In this document: positions 16,683 through 25,630 of the stretch, piece after piece
How positions within the stretch are numbered: the first letter of the stretch is position 1
Layout: every line of letters begins with the position of its first letter
NCBI GenBank assembly: GCA_052244495.1
Contig: JBQPXH010000007.1
Strand: one strand, 5' to 3'
Source: Cereibacter_A sp052244495
Lineage (GTDB): Bacteria; Pseudomonadota; Alphaproteobacteria; Rhodobacterales; Rhodobacteraceae
DNA length: 64,000 bases
The notes under the pieces: model-generated
The model's database searches: none
Told to the model about the DNA's origin: nothing
What the model saw: only the letters and a program-made list of their open reading frames with translations
Program-made: the position numbers and the translations under genes

Positions 16683-16711
16683 CTCGTTCGGAGCGTCGCC
16701 TATATAGCGCC
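16683..16711. promoter_or_regulatory. Mo-box 2 (ModE-type operator) upstream of mop-modABC
   Basis: Right half TATATAGCGC at 16701-16710 matches the ModE half-site well; a weak left half CTCGTT (16683-16688) sits at the spacing expected for a Mo-box. The core CTATATAG is itself palindromic. It is 52 bp from Mo-box 1, consistent with cooperative repression by ModE-molybdate. Confidence 0.5.
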
Positions 16712-16881
16712 TGAAAGCAGCAACATGGAGGTCGGGATGCACTCGCCCGAACCGAGCGGGTTCGCGAAGGTCCGGCAAATCGGGCGGCCACGCACAGCGC
16801 TGCCCAATTGCGCGGCAGCAGTGACGCGACAATGGGTAACGAGGGGCGAATCGCCCGGCGCCGGCATCGGGCAGGCGGAGG

Positions 16882-17667
16882 TCAGGGAAGGGCGAGGATG
16901 ACGTGGCTCGACTTGACAAGTGCCGTCGCCGTGTCGCCCGACCCGAGGGCCAGCGCCTCGGCGCTCTCGCGCGTGATCGTGGCCGCAAGCGTCTTGCCCT
17001 GCCCCAGGTCGAGCACCACCTCGCTGTTGACCGCGCCGTCCGTCCGCGACGTCACCGTTCCGACCAGCCGGTTGCGAACCGAGAGCGGCCCGATCTCCGC
17101 CCCCTTCGCCAGGATGACGAAGCTCGACTTCACCAGCGCGAAAACCTCGACGCCCGGAACGAGACCCATGTCGGCGGCGCTGCGCCCGGTGATGACCGAC
17201 ACGAGGCTCTGGCCGCCGCCGATGTCCATCGCGACCTCCGCGCTCACGGCGCTCTCGGTGACGGAGGTGACGATCGCGCGGTAGGTGTTGCGGGCTGAGG
17301 TCTTCATCATCAGGCTCCAGAGGATATCGCCGGGGTCGAGGTCGATCTGCGCTTCGAGCGTGTCTATGACGCGTTCGAGACCTTCGCGAATTGCGGTATA
17401 GGCGGCGATCACCTTCTCTCCGGCCGGCGTGAGCGTTGCGCCGCCCCCCGCGCGGCCCCCGGGCGCCGCCGTCACCAGCGGGCTTGCGAAGAGGTTGTTC
17501 ATCGCATGAACGCCATCCCAGGCCGCCTTGTAGGAGAGGCCCACCTCTCGCGCCGCGGCCGAGATCGAGCCGGTCCGGCCCACCGCGGCAAGCAGCGCCA
17601 CCCGGTCGGCGCCCATGCGTGCACCCGGCCGCTCCAGCGTCAACGCACTCCGCACGGTTCCCGGCAT
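16882..17667 (-). CDS. modE: ModE/MopB-type molybdate-responsive transcriptional regulator
   Basis: A 261-residue protein with a LysR-like winged helix-turn-helix (about residues 18-80, VALLAAVGRTGSISAAAREVGLSY) and two C-terminal Mop domains (about 120-261) for molybdate. The start is fixed by GAGGGAG 7 bases upstream of the ATG at 17667. ModE represses molybdate uptake and can activate molybdoenzyme genes when molybdate is abundant. It lies upstream of, and in the same direction as, the mop-modABC operon, separated by the Mo-box region; I see no Mo-box before modE itself. Confidence 0.9.
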   Translation of the reverse strand: MPGTVRSALTLERPGARMGADRVALLAAVGRTGSISAAAREVGLSYKAAWDGVHAMNNLFASPLVTAAPGGRAGGGATLTPAGEKVIAAYTAIREGLERVIDTLEAQIDLDPGDILWSLMMKTSARNTYRAIVTSVTESAVSAEVAMDIGGGQSLVSVITGRSAADMGLVPGVEVFALVKSSFVILAKGAEIGPLSVRNRLVGTVTSRTDGAVNSEVVLDLGQGKTLAATITRESAEALALGSGDTATALVKSSHVILALP

Positions 17668-17826
17668 GGCGATGCTCCCTCGACTGCTTGGATACGTTCT
17701 TAGCTTGCCCTGCCTCGCTTCACCACCACCCGTCGGATCACTCGCCGCACCGGGCATCGCCCGGAGCAGCAGGAACACCGGACCGCCCACGCCAGCTGAT
17801 GCGTCGATGGCGGGCGGAGCCAAGGC

Positions 17827-18564
17827 TCAGACGGTCGCGTCGAGCCGCACCTGCGCCTCGTCATGGTCGAGGATTGCCGCCATCGCTTCGCGTGCCGCGA
17901 GCGGGTCCCCCGCCTCGATCGCCGAGAAGAGGCGGAGGTAGACCGGATGCTTCGCCTCGGCCAGCCCTCCGGAACCGCGGCGCGCGGAGACCCATGTCAC
18001 CAGAGCGAATTCCGTCAGTGCAGTGGCTGCGCGCAGAAGCGGGTTGCCGCTCGCCTCGCAGAGGATGCGGTGGAATTCGAACTCGGCAAGCGCGAAGGCC
18101 TCGGGCAGGTCGGATGCGTCGAGACGCTGGCCGAGCCAGTAGCCCATCTGGCGCAGGTGCTCGGCGCTGCGGCCGCGGGCCGCGAGGGCTGCAACCTCGA
18201 GTTCCAGCAATCGCCGCACGGCGAAGGCAGAGGTCAGGAACGCGGGCTCGGGGCCGGCTTCATGCATCCACCGCAGCACCTGCCGGTCGAACAGGGTCCA
18301 GCGGGCAGCGGGCAGCACGCGGGTGCCGACCTTGGGCCGCGCCTCGACGAGGCCCTTCGACTCGAGCGTCTTCAGCGCCTCGCGCAGGACGGTGCGCGAG
18401 ACGCCGTAGCGGGCGATCATCTCGGCGTCGCCGGGCAGCACCGACCCCGCCTTGCGCTCGCCCGAGACGATGCTGCGGCCGAGGTCGTTGATCACGAAGG
18501 AGTGGAAGTTGCGCGCCGGCTGCCGACCGGACAGCGACCGGATGAGGCTTCCCGGCTCGCTCAT
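17827..18564 (-). CDS. GntR-family (FadR subfamily) transcriptional regulator
   Basis: A 245-residue regulator: winged helix-turn-helix at about residues 20-95 (LPGDAEMIARYGVSRTVLREALKTLESKGLV) and an all-helical FCD effector domain with conserved EFEFHRIL and AAILDHDEAQV metal/ligand residues. FCD regulators usually bind sugar acids or other carboxylates and repress the genes they sit beside. It is the last gene of the ytfQRT-yjfF operon, starting next to the yjfF stop; a palindrome before ytfQ is a plausible target. Confidence 0.85.
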   Translation of the reverse strand: MSEPGSLIRSLSGRQPARNFHSFVINDLGRSIVSGERKAGSVLPGDAEMIARYGVSRTVLREALKTLESKGLVEARPKVGTRVLPAARWTLFDRQVLRWMHEAGPEPAFLTSAFAVRRLLELEVAALAARGRSAEHLRQMGYWLGQRLDASDLPEAFALAEFEFHRILCEASGNPLLRAATALTEFALVTWVSARRGSGGLAEAKHPVYLRLFSAIEAGDPLAAREAMAAILDHDEAQVRLDATV

Positions 18565-18565
18565 C

Positions 18566-19543
18566 TCACGCCCGCCGGAGCGCCTTTCTGCGCGGTCCGG
18601 AGGCCCGGAACACCAGCCGTTGCAGCAGGATGAAGGTGAAGAGCAGCGCGCCGATGACGATCTTCGTCCACCAGCTCGACAGCGTGCCGTCGAAGACGAT
18701 GTAGGTCTGCACCAGCCCCTGGAGCATCACGCCCACCAGCGTGCCGGCGACAAAGCCGTATCCGCCGGTCAGCAGCGTGCCCCCGATCACCACCGCGGCG
18801 ATGGCGTCGAGTTCCACCCCCACCGCCGAAAGCGAGTAGCCCGCCGAGGTATAGAGCGAGAAGACCACCCCCGCGAGGCCCGCCAGGGTCGAGGACAGCG
18901 TGTAGATCAGGATCGTGGTTCGTGCGACAGGAACTCCCATCAGCGCGGCGGAGGTCTCGGACCCCCCGAGCGCATAGACGAACGAGCCGAAGCGCGTCCG
19001 GTGCGCGACCAGCACCCCGAGCGCGAAGACCGCAAGCATCAGCCCTCCGATCAGGCTCAGACGTCCGCCGCCGGGCATCAGCCAGTAGGTCCGGGAGACG
19101 GCGGTGAAGAACGGATGCGAGATCCCGATCGAGTCGGGAGAGATGACCGAGGCCGCGCCGCGCGCCAGAAACATCCCGGCCAGCGTCACGATGAAGGCGG
19201 GCACGCTCAGGAAGGCGATGGCGGCCCCCATCGCGGCGCCGAAGGCCGCGGCGACCGTCAGGGCCGCGGCAAAGGCCAGAAGCGGATGCACCCCCCACCA
19301 GCTGACCATCACGGCAATGAGGACAGTGGTGAAGCCGATGACTGCCCCGACGGAGAGGTCGATGCCACCGGACAGGATGACGAAGGTCATCCCCACGGCG
19401 GTGATGCCGAGGAAGGCATTGTCTGTCAGGAAGTTGCCGAGGACTCGCGTTGACCACAGCCCGGGATACTGCGTGATCGCCAGGGCATAGGCCAGCACGA
19501 AGATGGCCACCGTGGCCAGAAGCGGGCGCAGGGCGCGGTTCAT
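18566..19543 (-). CDS. yjfF: galactofuranose-type sugar ABC transporter permease (YjfF)
   Basis: A 325-residue inner-membrane permease of the BPD_transp_2 family with about nine or ten helices, including the GGIDLSVGAVIGF motif that follows helix 2. Together with the YtfT-like permease it should form a heterodimeric channel, as in E. coli YtfQRT-YjfF, which imports galactofuranose. Its start overlaps the ytfT stop by 4 bases. Confidence 0.88.
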   Translation of the reverse strand: MNRALRPLLATVAIFVLAYALAITQYPGLWSTRVLGNFLTDNAFLGITAVGMTFVILSGGIDLSVGAVIGFTTVLIAVMVSWWGVHPLLAFAAALTVAAAFGAAMGAAIAFLSVPAFIVTLAGMFLARGAASVISPDSIGISHPFFTAVSRTYWLMPGGGRLSLIGGLMLAVFALGVLVAHRTRFGSFVYALGGSETSAALMGVPVARTTILIYTLSSTLAGLAGVVFSLYTSAGYSLSAVGVELDAIAAVVIGGTLLTGGYGFVAGTLVGVMLQGLVQTYIVFDGTLSSWWTKIVIGALLFTFILLQRLVFRASGPRRKALRRA

Positions 19544-20556
19544 GGGCTCGTCCTCTTGCGCGGCTCCGGCCTCGGCGCCGGCCTCGTTCGCCGCGCGAGG
19601 AGTGCTGCCGCCTGCGGGGACTGAAGGACGAGGATCAGGATGATGACGCCCGCCTTCACGACGAGGTTGAACTCCGGCGGCAGTCCCGAGATCAGGATGC
19701 CGGTGTTCATCGCCTGGATGATCAGCGCGCCGACCACCGACATCGGGATCGAGAACCGGCCGCCCATCAGCGAGGTTCCCCCGAGCACCACGGCGAGGAT
19801 CGCGTCGAGTTCCAGCCAGAGCCCGGCGTTGTTCGCATCCGCGCCGCGGATGTCACCGGCGACGATCAGCCCGGCCAGCGCGGCGCAGAGGCCCGCGAAG
19901 GAATAGACCGCCACCAGAAGCAGACGTGCCGAGATTCCGGCAAAGCGCGCGGCCGAGCGGTTCACGCCCACTGCCTCGATCAGGAGACCCAGGGCCGTCC
20001 GCCGCACGAGCAGCGTCGCCAGCACCGCCAGCGCCAGCATCAGGACGACCGGCATCGGCAGCCCGAGAAACGAGCCCGTGCCGATGAAGATCAGCCAGGG
20101 ATCCGAGAAGGTGACGATGAAGCCCTCGGTCACGAGCTGCGCGAGGCCCCTGCCCGCGACCATCAGCACCAGTGTCGCCACGATGGGCTGCATCTCCAGC
20201 ACCGTCACCAGAAGACCGTTCCAGAGCCCGCAGAGCACGCCCGCAACGAGCGCCGCGGCAATGGCCACCGCCGCGGGCTGCCCCCCCACGACCAGCACCG
20301 CGGCGATGGCGCCCGAGATCGCCATGACCGCGCCGACCGACAGGTCAACTCCGCGTGTCGCGATCACGGCCGTCATCCCGATTGCCAGGATCGCCACGGG
20401 CGCCCCGCGGTTGAGCACGTCGATCAGGCTGCCGAACAGCCTCCCGTCCCGCCAGGCGAGGTCGAAGAAGTTCGGAAACAGCATCCAGTCGATCAGCAGC
20501 ACCGTGGCGAGGGCCACGAACTGCGGGCGCAGAAGGGCGGCGGGGCGCAGCCTCAT
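19540..20556 (-). CDS. ytfT: galactofuranose-type sugar ABC transporter permease (YtfT)
   Basis: A 338-residue BPD_transp_2 permease with about ten hydrophobic helices and a TRGVDLSVGAVMAISG motif, companion of YjfF. The C-terminus carries a basic RRTRPAPRPEPRKR tail, probably cytosolic. It overlaps the upstream ATPase gene and the downstream yjfF by 4 bases each, so the three are translationally coupled. Confidence 0.88.
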   Translation of the reverse strand: MRLRPAALLRPQFVALATVLLIDWMLFPNFFDLAWRDGRLFGSLIDVLNRGAPVAILAIGMTAVIATRGVDLSVGAVMAISGAIAAVLVVGGQPAAVAIAAALVAGVLCGLWNGLLVTVLEMQPIVATLVLMVAGRGLAQLVTEGFIVTFSDPWLIFIGTGSFLGLPMPVVLMLALAVLATLLVRRTALGLLIEAVGVNRSAARFAGISARLLLVAVYSFAGLCAALAGLIVAGDIRGADANNAGLWLELDAILAVVLGGTSLMGGRFSIPMSVVGALIIQAMNTGILISGLPPEFNLVVKAGVIILILVLQSPQAAALLARRTRPAPRPEPRKRTSP

Positions 20557-22073
20557 CCCCGGACCCCGGAGTTTCCGGCGATCTCCTGCACGATCACCGA
20601 GGGGTCGATCCGGTCCCCGCGCAGTTCGGCCACCATCTCGCGCTCGCGCATGACGACGACGCGGCTCGAATAGGCCACGACCTCGTCGAGTTCCGAGGAG
20701 ATAACGACGAGTGCCATCCCGTCCTCGCGCAGCCGGTTGATGGTGCGGACGATCTCGGCATGGGCCCCGACGTCGATCCCGCGCGTCGGCTCGTCGAGGA
20801 TCAGCACGCGAGGGTCCATCGCGAGCCAGCGGGCGAGGATCACCTTCTGCTGGTTTCCCCCGGAGAGCAGCTTGACGGGCATATCGTGATCGGCGGCGCG
20901 GATGTCCAGCATCTCGGCATAGCGGTCCGCGATATCCGCCTGGTCGTCGCGGTCGAGCGCGCGGAACCAGCCCAGCCGCGCCTGCAGCGCGATCACGATG
21001 TTCTCCCTGACCGACAGCTCGCCGAAGATGCCGTCGAGCTTGCGATCCTCAGGACAGAAGCCGAAGCCGGCTGCCACCGCCTGCGCCGGGCTGCGGATCG
21101 GAACCGGCTGGCCGCCCATGCGGATCTCTCCCGCATCCGGCTGGTCGATCCCGAACATCAGCCGGGCCATCTCCGTCCTCCCGGATCCGAGCAATCCCGC
21201 CACGCCGACCACCTCGCCCTCGTGCAGCGCGAGGCGGAACGGCGCCACAGCGCCGGTGCGGCCGATCCCGTCGAATTCCACGATCGCGGGGCCCGCTTTG
21301 CCCTCGGCGCCACCGGCCATGACAGGCGAGAAGGCGACGTCCTTGCCCAGCATCATGCGGACGACCTGCGTGGGGTTCAGCCGGTCGAGGCGCTCGGTCG
21401 CGACGAGGCGGCCGTTCCTGAGGACGGTGACGCGGTCGGCCACGGCGAAGACCTGATCGAGGAAATGGGTGATGAAGATGATGGCTAGTCCGCGTGCCTT
21501 CAGCCTCGCGATCACGTCGAAGAGCAGCGCCACCTCCGCCCGGTCGAGGCTCGCCGTCGGCTCGTCGAGCACGAGGACCTTGCCGGACAGCTCGACGGCC
21601 CGCGCGATGGCCACGATCTGCTGCACCGCGACGGAATGGCTGCCGAGCTCGGTTCGCACGTCGATGTCGAGCCCGTAGTCGGCCAGCACCCGTGCCGCGC
21701 GCGTCTCGATCTCGCGCCGCCGGACCAGACCGAAGCGCGTGGGCTGATGACCGAGGAACAGGTTCTCGGCCACCGGCCGGTTCGGCAGCAGGTTGACCTC
21801 CTGATAGACGGTGCCGATGCCGTGTTCCTGCGCGTGGAGCGGGTCGCGGAAGCTGACGCGGCGCCCCTCGAGCCGGATCTCGCCGGCGTCCGGTCGGTAG
21901 GCGCCGGTCAGGATCTTGATGAGCGTGGACTTCCCCGCGCCATTCTCGCCCAGAAGCGCGTGAACCTCGCCGGAAGAGGCGGAGAAGTCCACCCGATCCA
22001 GCGCAGGATAGGCCCCGAACACCTTCCCGATGCCTCGGGCCTCCAGAACCGGCGTCCGCTCGACAGCCACCAT
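20553..22073 (-). CDS. ytfR: galactofuranose-type sugar ABC transporter ATPase, two fused domains (YtfR)
   Basis: A 506-residue double ATPase of the sugar importer class. Domain 1 has Walker A GENGAGKST (about residue 41) and Walker B LVLDEPTASLD; domain 2 has a degenerate Walker A (GLLGSGRTE), signature LSGGNQQKVILARWL and Walker B LILDEPTRGIDV. The start at 22073 (MVAVERTP) has GGGGAGGGG upstream; the open frame extends far beyond it without support. One hairpin separates it from ytfQ. Confidence 0.9.
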   Translation of the reverse strand: MVAVERTPVLEARGIGKVFGAYPALDRVDFSASSGEVHALLGENGAGKSTLIKILTGAYRPDAGEIRLEGRRVSFRDPLHAQEHGIGTVYQEVNLLPNRPVAENLFLGHQPTRFGLVRRREIETRAARVLADYGLDIDVRTELGSHSVAVQQIVAIARAVELSGKVLVLDEPTASLDRAEVALLFDVIARLKARGLAIIFITHFLDQVFAVADRVTVLRNGRLVATERLDRLNPTQVVRMMLGKDVAFSPVMAGGAEGKAGPAIVEFDGIGRTGAVAPFRLALHEGEVVGVAGLLGSGRTEMARLMFGIDQPDAGEIRMGGQPVPIRSPAQAVAAGFGFCPEDRKLDGIFGELSVRENIVIALQARLGWFRALDRDDQADIADRYAEMLDIRAADHDMPVKLLSGGNQQKVILARWLAMDPRVLILDEPTRGIDVGAHAEIVRTINRLREDGMALVVISSELDEVVAYSSRVVVMREREMVAELRGDRIDPSVIVQEIAGNSGVRG

Positions 22074-22090
22074 TGTCCCCTCCCCTTCGA

Positions 22091-22117
22091 CGGCCCGCCG
22101 GACATGCCGGCGGGCCG
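22091..22117 (-). terminator. intercistronic stem-loop after ytfQ
   Basis: A perfect 11-bp stem, CGGCCCGCCGG (22091-22101) with CCGGCGGGCCG (22107-22117) and a 5-base loop, begins 5 bases after the ytfQ stop codon. There is no T-run; partial termination or 3' protection of the binding-protein mRNA is likely. Confidence 0.65.
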
Positions 22118-22122
22118 AAGTC

Positions 22123-23094
22123 TCAGTATCCGAGGCCCTTGCGCCGGTCGTATTCGCCCTGCGGGTCATCGGCCGGCGTGTAGAGCTTCGACTCGGTGAT
22201 GATGGCCTTCGGCGGCTCCGTGCCGCCGTTGAGATAGGCGTCGAGCGCCTCGAGAGCGGGCCCGGCCATGTTAGGCGTGAGTTCCACCGTGGCATTCGCC
22301 TCACCGGCGGCCATCGCCGCGAAGATGTCCGGCACGGCGTCGATCGAGACCACGAGGATGTCGCTGCCGGGCTTCAGCCCCGCATCCTTGATCGCCTGGA
22401 TTGCGCCCACGGCCATGTCGTCGTTGTGGGCGTAGACGGCGCAGAGGTCGCTGCCACCCCCCTCGGCCTTGAGGAAGCCCTCCATCACCTCCTTGCCCTT
22501 CGAGCGGGTGAAGTCTCCGGTCTGGCTGCGCACGATGGTGACGTTCGGATGATCCGCGATCGCCTCTTCGAAGCCCGTCTTGCGGTTGATGGCGGGGGAC
22601 GATCCGACGGTGCCCTGCAGCTCGACCACCTTGCACTCCCTGTCGCCGACCTCGTTGACCAGCCAGTCGCCGGCCACGCGGCCCTCCTTGACCTGGTCCG
22701 AGGCAACGGAGGTGAGGTAGAGATCGTCGGGGGCATCCACGCCGCGGTCGAGCAGCACGACCGGAATGCCCGCGTCCTTCGCCTCGGACAGCACGTCGTC
22801 CCATCCCGTCGCCACCACCGGCGCGATCAGGATGGCATCCACCCCCTGCGCGATGAAGCCGCGCACGGCCTTGATCTGGTTTTCCTGCTTCTGCTGGGCA
22901 TCCGCGAACTTCAGGTTCACGCCAGCCTTCTCGGCCTCGGATTTGGTGACGGCGGTCTCTGCCGCCCGCCATCCCGACTCCGATCCGATCTGCGAGAAGC
23001 CGATGGTCTTTCCGTCCAGCCCCGCCGCGAGCGCCGTCGTCGAGGCAAGCGCCGACAGCCCTCCTGCGAGGGCGATCCTGTGAAGAACAGACAT
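22123..23094 (-). CDS. ytfQ: galactofuranose-type periplasmic sugar-binding protein (YtfQ)
   Basis: A 323-residue exported protein with a Sec signal ending ALAAG near residue 23. The mature part closely follows E. coli YtfQ as I recall it: GFSQIGSESGWRAAET, QQKQENQIKAVR, APVVATGWDDVL and GDFTRSKGKEVM. YtfQ binds the furanose form of galactose (and arabinose). The start ATG at 23094 has GGGAGGAAA in front. It is the first gene of ytfQ-R-T-yjfF-gntR. Confidence 0.9.
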   Translation of the reverse strand: MSVLHRIALAGGLSALASTTALAAGLDGKTIGFSQIGSESGWRAAETAVTKSEAEKAGVNLKFADAQQKQENQIKAVRGFIAQGVDAILIAPVVATGWDDVLSEAKDAGIPVVLLDRGVDAPDDLYLTSVASDQVKEGRVAGDWLVNEVGDRECKVVELQGTVGSSPAINRKTGFEEAIADHPNVTIVRSQTGDFTRSKGKEVMEGFLKAEGGGSDLCAVYAHNDDMAVGAIQAIKDAGLKPGSDILVVSIDAVPDIFAAMAAGEANATVELTPNMAGPALEALDAYLNGGTEPPKAIITESKLYTPADDPQGEYDRRKGLGY

Positions 23095-23159
23095 GTTTCC
23101 TCCCGTGGTTTCGTCGCTTGCCCTCCCCGGCAGAGGCGACGCATGAAGGGTATCAAAAG

Positions 23160-23173
23160 TCATACTATATGTA
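23160..23173. promoter_or_regulatory. palindromic candidate GntR operator in the ytfQ promoter region
   Basis: CATACTATATG (23161-23171) is an inverted repeat, CATA-CTA-TATG, within an unusually AT-rich stretch (about 23150-23190) that probably also contains the ytfQ promoter. FadR-type regulators bind short A/T-rich palindromes of this size and the operon encodes one. The assignment is inference. Confidence 0.4.
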
Positions 23174-23207
23174 AATTATTCTTGTTTTACGGCTTTTGGG
23201 GGTAGAG

Positions 23208-24047
23208 TTAGAGGATGACCGACGGCTCTGCGCGGCCCTTGGCCTCCACGGCGAGGCGAAAGGTCTGGCCGGACAGCGGCGCAGCGGCCAGGGCGTCGGA
23301 TCCCAGCCCTTCCCTTGCGGTCGTGACATAGAGGACACCGTCGCCGAAGGCCGGGCAGGTGCAGTTCGGCACGGGCAGCGGAATGGACCGTTCGAAGTCG
23401 CCATCCGGGCGATACCGGGCGATGCGGCCGGCGCCCCATTGTGCATTCCAGAGGCAGCCTTCGGCATCCGTCACCGCTCCGTCGGGATGAAGACCCTCGG
23501 CCGAGAGATCCGCGAAGACCTCCGGGGCAGCGGCGGGCCAACCTTCGGCGTCGAGCCTCTGCGTCATGATCCGCGAGGTCGTCGTGTCCGAGAAATAGGC
23601 CCGGTCGCCTCCGGGAGCGAAGCAGATGGAGTTCGGAATCGTGACCGCCTCGTGCAGCCGGACGAGCTCCCCGCGATACCAGCGGTAGATCGAGCCCGCG
23701 CCCGGCTCCGCCTGCCGACCCATCGTGCCGATCCAGAACCCGCCGCAGGGGTCCGCGCGACCGTCGTTCGACCGCGTGACGCGGTTGTCCGCCTCCAGTT
23801 CGGCAATCGGGTCCCTCCTCCCGCTCTCGACGTCGAAGCGGATGAGCGCCGAGGCCGTCGCCACGAGCAGCGTCTCCGCATCCACCCAGCCGGCGGCCGA
23901 GGCCGGCTCGCCGAAAGTCCACTCGCGGCCCGGAGCGAGAAGCCGGCCGGCGAGGATGTCGAACCAGAACAGCTCTCGCCTGATCGGATGCCAGAGCGGG
24001 CCCTCGCCGAGGAAGCAGGGGCGGCTGTCGAAGACGGTGGCGGTCAT
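23208..24047 (-). CDS. SMP-30/gluconolactonase-family sugar lactonase
   Basis: A 279-residue six-bladed beta-propeller lactonase. CFLGEGPLW carries the first metal-binding Glu, RSNDGRADPCGGFWIGTMG the Asn/Asp region, and LHPDGAVTDAEGCLWNAQW the second Asp metal ligand. It should hydrolyse L-arabino-1,4-lactone and/or D-galactono-lactone produced by the dehydrogenase three genes upstream. It is the last gene of the catabolic part of the block, before the promoter region of ytfQ. Confidence 0.88.
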   Translation of the reverse strand: MTATVFDSRPCFLGEGPLWHPIRRELFWFDILAGRLLAPGREWTFGEPASAAGWVDAETLLVATASALIRFDVESGRRDPIAELEADNRVTRSNDGRADPCGGFWIGTMGRQAEPGAGSIYRWYRGELVRLHEAVTIPNSICFAPGGDRAYFSDTTTSRIMTQRLDAEGWPAAAPEVFADLSAEGLHPDGAVTDAEGCLWNAQWGAGRIARYRPDGDFERSIPLPVPNCTCPAFGDGVLYVTTAREGLGSDALAAAPLSGQTFRLAVEAKGRAEPSVIL

Positions 24048-24096
24048 GGTCCGGGTCTCCTCCGGCTGCGGCGATGCACGGCGCGCGTCGCGGCCG

Positions 24097-24708
24097 TCAT
24101 GGCGTCATTGCAAGATCGTAGGCCTCGACCAGCGCACGGGCACGCGCGGCGACCTCGGCCGCATCGAGGCCCGGGCGGTAGAGGGCGGTGCCGATGCCGA
24201 AGCCGTCCGCCCCCGCCTTCCGCCATTCGCCGAGGTTGTCGGGCCCTGCCCCGCCGACGGCGTAGACCTGCGTGCCTGCCGGCAGCACGGGGCGGATCGC
24301 GGCGAGGCCCGCCGGTCCCGCGAGGACGCCGGGGAAGAGCTTCAGCCCGTCCGCGCCGGCGCGCAGCGCCGCGAAACACTCGGTCGGAGTGAAGACCCCC
24401 GGAAAGGAAACGAGGCCCGCGGCCTTGGTTGCGCGGATGACCTCGGGGTTGCAGTCGGGCGAGACCACGAGACGGCCCCCGGCATCCCGGACCTGCGCCA
24501 CTTCGGCGGGCTCGAGCACCGTTCCCGCCCCGATCAGCGCCCGGTCGCCGAAGGCACGGGCCATGCGGGCAATGCTCTCGAGAGGCCGGGGAGAGTTCAG
24601 CGGAACCTCGATCCGGTCGATCCCGGCCTCGAGCAGAGCCGCGGCCACAGGCTCGGCCTCGTCCGGCGTGATCCCCCTCAGGATGGCGATGATGGCGCGC
24701 GACGTCAT
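24097..24708 (-). CDS. dgoA: 2-dehydro-3-deoxy-6-phosphogalactonate aldolase
   Basis: A 203-residue class I aldolase of the KDPG/KDPGal family. IEVPLNSP holds the catalytic Glu and GLKLFPG the Schiff-base Lys; the substitution of SP after LN (rather than TLRT) is typical of KDPGal aldolase. It splits KDPGal into pyruvate and glyceraldehyde 3-phosphate, the last step of the De Ley-Doudoroff galactose route. No 2-dehydro-3-deoxygalactonokinase gene is in the window, so the phosphorylated substrate must come from an enzyme encoded elsewhere. Confidence 0.88.
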   Translation of the reverse strand: MTSRAIIAILRGITPDEAEPVAAALLEAGIDRIEVPLNSPRPLESIARMARAFGDRALIGAGTVLEPAEVAQVRDAGGRLVVSPDCNPEVIRATKAAGLVSFPGVFTPTECFAALRAGADGLKLFPGVLAGPAGLAAIRPVLPAGTQVYAVGGAGPDNLGEWRKAGADGFGIGTALYRPGLDAAEVAARARALVEAYDLAMTP

Positions 24709-24718
24709 GGATGTTCCT

Positions 24719-25630
24719 TCAGAAGCTGAACGCGGCGACGGTCCTCCGCCGCCCGAGAGTCAGAGCGTCGGCCACATGCACCATCGGGGCAAGGTCGACG
24801 TCGCGGCGGCCTTCGCGCACAAGCTCGGCCATGCGGCGGTAGAGACCCGCGTATTCCCCCTCGAGCGCCGCCCGCGTCCCGACCTCATCGCCATCGATCT
24901 CGAGACGCGCTCCGCCGTCGGTCAGGCGAAGCGTGCCGCCATCGGTCTCGACCGAAATGTCCCATGTCTGCGGCCCCTCCTGCCGCCAGTCGAATTCGGC
25001 GGTGACGTTGCCGGAGAAGGCCAGTTCGGCCGCGATCGGCGTGTCGCGGTTCTCGGGATACTGGAGTGCCGCCGAGGTGAGGTGGACCGGCCGGGGCAAG
25101 ATGGCGGTCAGGATCGAGAGCGCGTTGATGCCCGGATCGAAGACGCCCATGCCGCCCGGCTCGAACACCCAGTCCTGCCCCGGGTGCCATTTCCGGACGT
25201 CCTCTCGCCAGACGATGCGCGCGCCGATGATCCTGCGCGATGCCAGCCAGTCCCGTGCGGGCGCGACCCCCGCCGCCATCCGGCTGTGCCATGTCGCATG
25301 GAGCGTCAAACCCCGTGCCTCGGCCATCGCCTCGAGCGCGTGGACCTCGGCCAGTGTCGCGCCGGGCGGCTTTTCCAGCATCACGTGACGGCCCGCCGCA
25401 AGCGCGGCCTCGGCCGGGCCGAAGCGCGGAACCGGGGGCAGGCAGAGCGACACCACGGGGATGTCCGGGCGGGCCGCGAGCATGGTCTCGATGTCGGTGA
25501 AATTTTCGACCCCCTCGACCCTGCCATGGCGCGAGACCGCGGCCGCAAGCTCCCACTCCTCCGAGGCGGCGATGGCGGGGATGTGCTGGTCGCGGGCGAT
25601 CTTGCCGATCCCGACGAGGGCCACCTTCAT
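24719..25630 (-). CDS. L-arabinose/D-galactose 1-dehydrogenase (Gfo/Idh/MocA family)
   Basis: A 303-residue NAD(P)-dependent oxidoreductase. Rossmann motif LVGIGKIARDQHIPAI starts the protein; EKPPGAT holds the conserved Lys and FDPGINALSIL the catalytic-site residues. The sequence follows the Azospirillum L-arabinose 1-dehydrogenase closely as I recall it (for example ARGLTLHATWHSR and DVRKWHPGQDW). Such enzymes oxidise both L-arabinose and D-galactose to lactones. The start overlaps the dehydratase stop by 1 base (TGATG). Confidence 0.9.
   Translation of the reverse strand: MKVALVGIGKIARDQHIPAIAASEEWELAAAVSRHGRVEGVENFTDIETMLAARPDIPVVSLCLPPVPRFGPAEAALAAGRHVMLEKPPGATLAEVHALEAMAEARGLTLHATWHSRMAAGVAPARDWLASRRIIGARIVWREDVRKWHPGQDWVFEPGGMGVFDPGINALSILTAILPRPVHLTSAALQYPENRDTPIAAELAFSGNVTAEFDWRQEGPQTWDISVETDGGTLRLTDGGARLEIDGDEVGTRAALEGEYAGLYRRMAELVREGRRDVDLAPMVHVADALTLGRRRTVAAFSF

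Noticed and set aside
16659..16901. 80-codon plus-strand frame in the Mo-box region
   Set aside because: Overlaps the operators and the modE end, no ribosome site, no family match.
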